Shown: piece after piece, positions 57,291 to 64,000 of the stretch
Numbering within the stretch: position 1 is the first letter of the stretch
Layout of the letters: each line of letters begins with the position of its first letter
NCBI GenBank assembly: GCA_038025085.1
Contig: CM076141.1
Coordinates: 19,036,001-19,100,000, forward strand
Source of the DNA: Tetragonia tetragonoides
Lineage: Eukaryota; Streptophyta; Magnoliopsida; Caryophyllales; Aizoaceae
DNA length: 64,000 nucleotides
Reading direction: 5' to 3'
Program-made: the position numbers and the translations under genes
The notes under the pieces: model-generated
Seen by the model: the letters and a program-made list of their open reading frames with translations, nothing else
Databases searched by the model: none
What the model was told of the DNA's origin: nothing

Positions 57291-57408
57291 CTATTTATAG
57301 GCAAAAATGCGGGCCAAAGAAGTCAGAAATCCACAAAAAAACCCAAACCAGAGCCGTCAGCGGCCCTCGTCAGCGCCGCTAGCGACCATGACCAGCGCCG
57401 CTAGCGGC
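57291..57408 (-). promoter_or_regulatory. Promoter-like module of antisense ORF 1
   Basis: Minus strand: GCCGCTAGCGGC (57408-57397), a one-mismatch copy (57386-57375), then CCTATAAATAG (57301-57291), then the ATG at 57273. The palindromes, the surrounding 'ggtcagggcc...gctggtcat' text and the TATA core copy the arrangement in the 5' LTR in opposite orientation. The TATA is very near the ATG, so the leader would be short. Confidence 0.5.
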
Positions 57409-57800
57409 CCTGACCCTGGCCCGGTCCGATTTTTCCTCTCGCTCCAGCTCGCTCCCTTGATCCGTTCTGCCCGATTTAAGCCCAGTTTTGATACGCGCGC
57501 TGAATTACAAAGCCCGAGACTCTCTTAGTTTTATCTTTTTTAATTTTTCTTTTTTTTTTTATTATTTTCTCCATTTTTTTTAAGGGGTATAATATGTGTA
57601 ATTTTTGCTTTTTGTTGCAAATTTTTACCCTTTTATTATTTTATTCCCTAAAGTATGGCTTTCTCCTACTGCATAACACATTGCATATTTAGGGATCAGA
57701 CGGGCATAATCGAGTCATCATATCATATATATCATAAAAATGCATAAAAACAGGAGTTCAAAATCTCAAGATCAATGTCTACAAGGAAATCCAACATCGC
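57409..57800. other. Spacer between the two antisense genes
   Basis: T-rich in the middle (57530-57600). No ORF I can support. Confidence 0.4.
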
Positions 57801-60072
57801 TCAACCAGAGTCGTCACCACCGTTGCTGTCAGCCTCATCATCAACGGACAGGCCCTTACCATAGTTCCCAGTGGAATAACGGAGAGAAGAACTATAAATG
57901 GACCTGCTGTTGTCGGGCCTCATGTCCCGCCAATCATATGTTGGTGCGAGCATAAGGGTACATGCCGGAAACCCTGCGGCAAAGAAGCTCTCTATGGCCT
58001 GACTGGCGAAATCCATAGCCATATCCTGATGCGAAGGCCCAGTATGAGGCACATCCCATCCAGGGGCGTTCGCCCAACCTCCAGTCGAGGGCGTAACAAC
58101 AGGCCTGCTACCAAGAGAAGGCTCGAAACCTGCGGGAGAGAACATCTCAAGAATATACGGTACAGAAGGTCCGGGCGCCTCATCAACAGGAGGCCTGGTC
58201 ACAACTACGGGAGTTGAACGAGCAACAGACGATCTGCTCGTCGAAGAAGCCCTCGCAGCAGAAGAATGTCGAGGCCCCATCGAAGACGAAGACTAGGACA
58301 TCTGCAGACAATCAAAGTTGAGATATTAAGTTAAGCACTTCACTTAGCTAAACAAAAAGATAAAAGACGACTTACATCAACGGTCTTGGACCGAGAACTC
58401 CTCCCTTTGCCCACTACTCGGCCATAACCTTTCTTCAGCAGATGGATGAGCTTGGAGATCTGAGAGGTTTGCTCCCGGTTCAACTACAAAAAAAAAAAGA
58501 AGAAAGCCACAAGATAAAATCAACACTCAAAAGCAAACACAAACACAAGAAGGGATAAAAAGGAGCTTATCCCCGTGCAACCATCAGGCAAGGGCAAGCC
58601 CTCCACAGCCTCTCCGTCAGCCATATGAAGAGGAAACTCCTCTACTATGCGTCCCCCACTCTCCCCAATGTACCTCACCTCATTGGTCGGCAAGGTCACG
58701 CTTGGGGGCTGACCCCGAGGAACTCTAGAATGAGACCACCTAGGACCCTGAGGAGCTAGATGATCCACCTGCAAGGCACAAGAAGTCAGTATATCACACA
58801 TACAGCTAAAAAGATGCAGATAAGTTTCAAGCAGTCCAAGCAGTAGGCCAGGTACACGGCCGTGCGGTGCAAGCCAACAACCTCTGCCATAAGAAACTCT
58901 GTGGCCGCCATACCACGAATCACGACTCCCAAGTCCCGCACACTCAGACCACACAAATAGAACATGGTCAAAGGAGGATCCTCCGGAACCAGGTGACCAC
59001 CCAGGGAGGGATAGACCACCCGAATCAAACGGTTCCCCAAGTACCATACAAAGCCAAATGGCCCCTCAAAGACCACCCGCAGAGAAGACACTCTAAAGGA
59101 CTCCAAGGTAATATGGGGTGGAACCCCAGGGATACCATCAAAAGCGGACCATGACACCTGCAGGTTACTAGTTCAAAAGTTCATTCACACCGAATGGACC
59201 AGCAAGAAAAATGCACAAGTCAACAACAACATACAGTAGATGCGGCATGGCTCTCGAAGGTGGCCCGAAAATGCTCCAGAGAGGTAAACGAGTGGTTACC
59301 CCTACCAATCCACCGTGAACCTAATGGGAAATCCTCAAACGAGGACGGTGAGGACCGAAAGCCGGAAAATACTCAAAGAACCACAGCTGCCATACAAGCA
59401 AGAAAATAAGCTCCAAGCACAAAAGCAAGCACGTGCAAAGGAAAAGACAAAAAACATCTCTCCTACAGGTGTATGGAAGGTGTTCGTAGAATCCCAAAAC
59501 CTCTCCAATAACCCCCTTGGCAATGATCATAGAATCCCCTAAGTGACAAGCAGGGATAACCGTCAAGAGTTGGTCAAGACCTGAGCCCAACACCAAGTTC
59601 CTAGCCCCCACTGAAAAGGTCTCCAGCATCATAGCCCAATGGGAGGTAGCCCCATGAGCCTGCAACAAGACACCAACACCCTAGCCAACAAACAAATTTT
59701 CCACAATACCCCATACACTACAAATACAACTAAAATAATTCTACACAAATTATATGCAGCTGACCACCAATCCAGTATAAGTCCCAATTTGTTCGTGTGC
59801 TGAAGCACTAATAGTTCCAGTTTTCAGTTCAAATATACTGAACAGAAAAAAAGGGGGGGGGGAATCAGAAGACATACCAGCTCCAAGTTAGACAGATGAC
59901 TCTGCCTATCCGGTAGTAGAACACTGCGGTTCCAAACCCCAGCCGGGCGCCAGTCCAGCCGCATGAAAGAATCCTGGAACAGCCGAGCTCCATCCGCGTG
60001 ACTAGTCGGAGGTGCTCTAGTAGAAGGTAACCCGATGCGGAAAAGGCTCCGCTCATACTCCTCCTCACTCAT
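57801..60072 (-). pseudogene. Antisense gene 2: ~7-exon plant-mobile-domain-type gene
   Basis: Exons on minus, phase 0 at each join: 60072-59878, 59659-59501, 59386-59235, 59157-58882, 58768-58571, 58483-58376 and 58301-57801. Acceptors are clean (ttgttgcag, tatggcag, acctgcag, gccttgcag, tttgtag, gtctgcag), as are several donors (gtatgtc, gtatgtt, gtaagtc). Exon 3 has LWFFEYFPAFGPHRPR, the signature-like part of plant mobile domains. Exon 4 has FVWYLGNRLIRV. The tail is Ser/Pro-rich with an acidic end (SVDDEADSNGGDD). Breaks: frameshift in exon 3, worn donor after exon 5, TAG at 58295. The family call rests mainly on exons 3-4. The exon 2 end is the least certain. Confidence 0.6.
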
Positions 60073-60431
60073 GGGACGTTTTCCCTTATCCACGGAGCCA
60101 TGGGAGCACAATGAAGCTTTCTCTCTCTACAAGTGGGAAAATAAAAGTTTCAGATTCGCAAGAAACAGACACCCATTCAACAATGTAACCCAAAATTGGA
60201 CAACTAGGCGGAAAAATAAGCAAGTTCAAGACAAAAACCGAAGAAATCGGTCAAGAATCGACTTTCCTCAAGCAAAGTGGAGCACTCAACAATGGAGGAA
60301 GCTCGAAGGTTTGCTCTCGACAAAGAAGAAGAAGGCACGCGAAAAAAAAAAGAGAAGCGCCGAAGCGCTTTTACTTGGCTCAAGGCCAGCGCCGAAGCAC
60401 TTTTACTTGGCTCAAGGCGGCGCTGGCCAGA

Positions 60432-60473
60432 GCCGCTAGCGGCCATCCTCGAAGGTCCAGCGCCGCTAGCGGC
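60432..60473 (-). promoter_or_regulatory. GCCGCTAGCGGC pair upstream of antisense gene 2
   Basis: Perfect palindromes at 60432-60443 and 60462-60473, spaced 30 bp as in the LTR (50439 and 50469), about 360-400 bp upstream of the ATG of antisense gene 2. No TATA box was found between them. Confidence 0.45.
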
Positions 60474-60769
60474 CCTGCAGACCTGCACATGCGGGCCCCT
60501 CTGCTGTCCTACGACCCCTTTTTCAAGTCCAAAGTTCGTTACTTTAGTTCATTCACGGCAAATATCACTACTAAGTGCGCGGGAACAAAGTACTCCGGCC
60601 CACAAATTCAAATTCGACAGTTGACCCATTTTACGGTACCAACTATTTTCAGGTAAAACTATCCCGTTTATTTTTACAGGTCCCGAAACTCGGATCTACA
60701 CTGCGAGAACCCTTACCGCCCAGAGTGCCAAAATTATTTTTAATGCCCGAAAATTCTATCGGCCTTACA

Positions 60770-61090
60770 GCTCAGTATTACAAACTTTGGGCCAGTCAAT
60801 GATCGCTTAAGCTATTGCGGTTAAACTGTCCTTCTGCGAATTATAAATTTTGGGGTCAGTCAATGGTCGCTTAAGCTATTGCGGTTAAATTGTCCCTCTG
60901 CGAGGTTACAAATTTTAGGGTCAGTCAATGGTCGCTTAAACTATTGCGGTTAAACTGTCCCTTTACGAGGTTACTTATTATGTGTCAGTCAATGATTGCT
61001 TAAACTGTTGCGGTTATACTGTCCATTATTTTTTATATGTGTTTCAGTCAATGATTTCTTAAGCTATTGCATTTAAACTGTTCATATGTC
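60770..61090 (+). repeat. Tandem array, ~64 bp unit, five copies
   Basis: 'cagtcaatg(g/a)t(c/t)gcttaa' recurs at 60793, 60857, 60922, 60986 and 61045, each followed by 'ctattgcggttaaactgtcc'. The array lies between antisense gene 2 and the 3' LTR. Copies decay to the right. Tat/Ogre elements often carry such arrays in their 3' untranslated region. Confidence 0.92.
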
Positions 61091-61495
61091 CTAACCCTTT
61101 TTGCAACCGTTATTTTAATCGCGCTATCTCGTTGACCTTTTCGTTTCTCGTACAGGGATGGAATCTCGACATCCGCCGAGCGGTGTTTAGTCACTGTTTG
61201 TCGAAGCACTCCACGTTGATCATTCTCAAAGTATTACTAACCTTTTCATTCACTCTGAATACAGGTCCCCAGCAGACGTTTAGATCATCTACAAGCGGTG
61301 TTCTATCCTGCTGCCATAACCTCTATTTTCTCTTGTGTTCACAGAGATGAAATCTTAGCGCGCTATGAGCATGTCCCAACTCAGGTTTGTCTTCATATGC
61401 ATACATACTGTACACTCTCACACACCGTGTGCACATCAGCATCCTGCATGTCTCATTCGGAATACTTTGATCTTCGCTTTTACTCAAGTTCGATC
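61091..61495 (+). other. 3' untranslated part of the Ogre/Tat-like element
   Basis: No ORF. Three 'acagg/acagag' splice-acceptor-like phrases (about 61152, 61264 and 61341) recur at ~80-110 bp, perhaps a diverged second repeat. Confidence 0.4.
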
Positions 61496-61505
61496 AAAGT
61501 GGGGG
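61496..61505 (+). promoter_or_regulatory. Polypurine tract of Ogre/Tat-like element
   Basis: AAAGTGGGGG, four bases before the 3' LTR start (gcttc|TGTAGACG). Confidence 0.8.
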
Positions 61506-61509
61506 CTTC

Positions 61510-61839
61510 TGTAGACGCCAAAAAAGCGTCTTCAGATTTCTCCGCAAAAGCCAGATGATGAAAGAAGTAATTTATAAACTTGAATTGCTATTTTTGCTTT
61601 AATAGTTAAGATAAGGTCTAAGGTTTTCCCTCCAAACACTCCTTCATTCCATTTCATTCAAAAGCCCCGTTTCAAGAGCTTTCCAACGACACGTCTCATG
61701 CCTCTTTTCGACTCCCGATCGCCAAGTTGCGATTTAGGGGTAAAACCGTCTTTTACCGTTCAAGGGTAAAACGGTCTTTTCCCCTTTTTTGGAATATTTA
61801 AATTCCTCCAGAAAATAAAAACGGACTGGATGTCGTCAT
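61510..61839 (+). repeat. 3' LTR of Ogre/Tat-like element, truncated
   Basis: The first 330 bp match 50060-50389. It then switches, within 'gtcattat', to A-family LTR sequence. The rest of the LTR, including palindromes and TATA, is lost. Confidence 0.9.
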
Positions 61840-62441
61840 TATAATTCATAATTACAGCGAAGAATATACTTCTAATTCACACAGTAAACATCGATATAAT
61901 TTAATCATGCTTCACATATTAATTCACAATAATTGGCATTTAGCACATAACAAGTCAAAACCTTTTTATGGGTTTCGCAAAGAGGTAGGCACAATTTCTT
62001 ACCTAACAAACACTCACTTAACACAGAATGTAAGTTGCAAGTCACAACCCGATCACGCTTGCCCGTTATGTCCTAATTAAGTACAATTACCGTGGTATAA
62101 TCAGTAAATATGATAATCTAAACAGTAAAAAATAATTAATCTAATATTTTATTTAAATTTCTTGATTTATTTAAATTAACCTAGGCTTTTGAAAACCCAT
62201 ATTCGGGTTCCAAACGAATGCAGAAAAATAAAACAATTAAATAAAATTGTAGAAAATCGAAATAACTAATTACAAAAATAAAAAATCGAAACCCTAACTT
62301 ATTGTGCAAGTCTCGACCACGGTCACCCCCAAGGGGACCCATGGTCAGACCATTAATCATCACCACCACCCACCGACCACCATGGCCAGCGATGGTGGCT
62401 CGTCGGCGACCGGCGAACAGAGGAGAGAGAAAGATAGATTG

Positions 62442-62443
<2 letters not shown>

Positions 62444-62478
<35 letters not shown>

Positions 62479-62580
62479 GCAAGTGTGAGAGAGAGAGCGG
62501 GGAAGGGGGCGACGACACCAACCCATCATCGGCGCTCGCCAGGGTGGCGCGGCCGCGCGCGACAGGGCGACGGGGAGAGC

Positions 62581-62633
<53 letters not shown>

Positions 62634-62657
62634 TGTGTGTGTGTGTGTGTGTGTGTG
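62444..62657 (+). repeat. (AG)n and (GT)n microsatellites in A2 LTR
   Basis: AG runs at 62445-62475 and 62585-62631, then GT at 62631-62656. They yield Arg-Glu/Cys-Val strings that are not genes. Confidence 0.92.
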
Positions 62658-63569
62658 CGGTTGAGAGAAAGGAGAGGGAGTCGGGTGAGAGAGAGGGAAG
62701 GTGAGAGGGTTTGGTTCAGTTTTGCAAACTGATGAAATTTCCCATCTTTATGCTTATATATACAGACCCCCTGGTCAACCAAAGTCCATACTAGTAGGTT
62801 TAGAAAAGCTTTAAATAATTTTTCTGATTTAATTTGCTAATTAAAGCTAAATAAAATAATATGAATAATTCTTATTCATATATAAAATAATTTAATTAAA
62901 CTCTCCAACTTTGATAAAAATAAATTTTGAAAGTACTACAATAATAATTAATATTATTATGGCTTTAATTGAATAAATCGAATCATTGAACATAATTACG
63001 GTTTAATCTCCGAAACTACTTATAAAAGAACTATGAATCGATATAATAATTATGGAATATATTGGGGTATTACATTCTACCCTCCTTAGAAAAAGTTTCG
63101 TCCCGAAACTTGAAACTTGAAGTAATCGCTTCTCAAAACAAGACGACTTTACCCATACGATAGGACTACAACAAATGCAATGCGAGCAAACACAATCGTG
63201 ATCTAAGTCGATTAGCAATGCAACATGCAATGTTTGAACATGCAATTCGTGCAAAGTGTTAGACAAAACACGAAATTTCTAAGCGTGGCATTCCACCCTC
63301 CTTAAAAAGGGTTTCGTCCAGAAACTCATATAAAATTAGAACCTTCGATAAAGAGATCTGTGTAATTTTCGTGTATCATGGATTCAGCTTCCTATGTTGC
63401 CTCTTCTTGACCTTGACGAGACCAAATAACTTTCACAATCGGAATAGTCTTTGTTCGAGTCGAGCATTCCTTTCGGTCGGTGATCATGACTGGACATTCT
63501 TCATACGTCAAACTTTCATCAAGTTACTACTAATTTGGTTACAACTAAAACGAGATCGTGGTCTGGGTT

Positions 63570-63581
63570 GCTCTGATACCA
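63570..63581 (-). promoter_or_regulatory. Primer binding site of A2
   Basis: Minus strand TGGTATCAGAGC, a perfect iMet primer site two bases from the LTR end. It is better preserved than that of A1. Confidence 0.88.
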
Positions 63582-63583
63582 TT

Positions 63584-64000
63584 TTTAATACCTCCGAATT
63601 TAAAACGATTTCCTAGGAGCTATCGACGTCATTATACATGACTCGACACCACTGAACCATCCCAAACCCGAGGGTAATTACTGCAACATTTATCGATGAG
63701 GAATAAATGCTAAGCAGAAAGAAAGGCTAGGTATCAAAAGGAACAAACTAAACAAACTAAAACGAATTAAAACATTAATATCAGAGTTGTCTATATAGTG
63801 AACTTAAGTCCTTTAAAAATATTATTACAAATTTGCCTTCAAGGGTACAAACCAAAATCCGAACATCTTAATGAAAAAAAGAGTCTAGAGAACAAGCCAA
63901 CATCTAAGCTTCCAGGCTACAAGTCCTCACTCAGCAACACCTGCACTTTGGTTTCCGTAACGGAAATAAGGTACAGAAGAAAAGAGAAGAAACAAAAGAA
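63584..64000 (-). repeat. 5' LTR of A2 (partial)
   Basis: Plus strand tttaatacctccgaattt (worn TGTAACACCCCCG), then close to the other A-family copies to the right edge of the window. Confidence 0.88.

Larger units (their letters stand above)
50060..61839 (+). mobile_element. Ogre/Tat-like gypsy element with antisense genes, RT deleted
   Basis: 11.8 kb. 5' LTR (50060-51392), tRNA-Arg-type PBS, partial gag, integrase, two antisense gene modules, a 64 bp tandem array, PPT, and a 3' LTR cut after 330 bp. The PBS, the Cys/His repeat pattern of gag, the integrase, the long 3' region with antisense ORFs and the tandem repeats all fit the Tat lineage. Capsid core, protease, RT and RNase H are absent, so it is a large deletion derivative. 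The LTRs differ at about 17 of 330 shared positions (~5%). It is inserted in an A-family LTR. Confidence 0.85.
61840..64000 (-). mobile_element. A2: internally deleted A-family element (runs off the window)
   Basis: Minus orientation. The inner part of the 3' LTR is at 61840-63074; its outer part lies at 49381-50059 across the Ogre/Tat-like insertion. The polypurine tract is at 63075-63086, with a second tract-like copy ~63290-63306. A short remnant of the chromodomain tail follows to ~63524. Then comes a join to leader sequence, an iMet PBS (63570-63581) and the 5' LTR from 63584 to the window edge. Only about 509 bp of internal DNA remain, with both cis ends of reverse transcription kept. 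Confidence 0.85.

Noticed and set aside
59194..59542. Plus-strand ORFs across antisense gene 2
   Set aside because: They overlap exons and introns of the minus-strand gene and have no motif. The minus strand has consistent splice sites and phases.
60770..61090. Possible CRISPR-like repeat array
   Set aside because: Units are contiguous 64 bp tandem repeats without unique spacers, in a plant retrotransposon 3' region.
1..64000. tRNA, rRNA or bacterial-type operon features
   Set aside because: Reading both strands I found no cloverleaf-type tRNA sequence, no rRNA similarity and no sign of prokaryotic gene organisation.

Overview
This is a repeat-rich window from a plant nuclear genome. It is AT-rich, with spliced genes, Ty1/copia and Ty3/gypsy retrotransposons, a MULE, and MITEs. 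A eudicot is likely. A recurrent 'gagaccgtctcat' hairpin-type repeat reminds me of Caryophyllales genomes, but I would not place the species from this. Most bases belong to transposable elements nested in one another. The only intact host gene I can defend is a DEN1-like NEDD8 protease on the minus strand (17479-18156).

Layout. 1-177: 3' end of an unknown ORF. 178-3039: AT-rich spacer with a TIR MITE and a diverged tandem repeat. 3040-8910: an unknown ORF split in frame by a 5.6 kb copia element (3133-8725; two 307 bp LTRs; TSD GAGCA). 9280-9474: hAT MITE with an 8 bp TSD. 9730-13040: AT-rich, with a 481 bp tandem duplication. 13041-13455: last three exons of an arogenate/prephenate dehydratase. 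13843-14004: PPR remnant. 14245-17360: decayed unknown gene. 17479-19935: DEN1-like gene with a probable 5'-UTR intron holding a copia scrap. 20079-25946: MULE with ~150 bp TIRs, a transposase split by a solo LTR (22430-23758), and a convergent GRF zinc-finger gene.

26152-38039: 11.9 kb minus-strand chromovirus ('A1') with an extra ORF between PBS and gag, flanked by LTRs that seem to come from different subfamilies. 38040-38634: copia gag remnant cut exactly at the A1 LTR edge. 38640-41512: noncoding, simple repeats. 41513-47092: second minus-strand chromovirus-like gypsy, decayed, with a MITE in gag. 47242-64000: more A-family LTRs. One holds an 11.8 kb Ogre/Tat-like element (50060-61839) that lacks RT but keeps integrase and carries two antisense plant-mobile-domain-type genes, one with about seven exons. 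At the right edge is an internally deleted A-family element (A2).

How the parts work together. The elements' own machinery (gag, protease, RT, RNase H, integrase, MURA transposase) is broken everywhere by stops, frameshifts or deletions, so none looks autonomous today. The most interesting content is cargo: the extra acidic/Cys ORF in A1, the antisense genes of the Ogre-like element with promoter-like palindromic modules shared with its LTR, and the GRF-type gene of the MULE.
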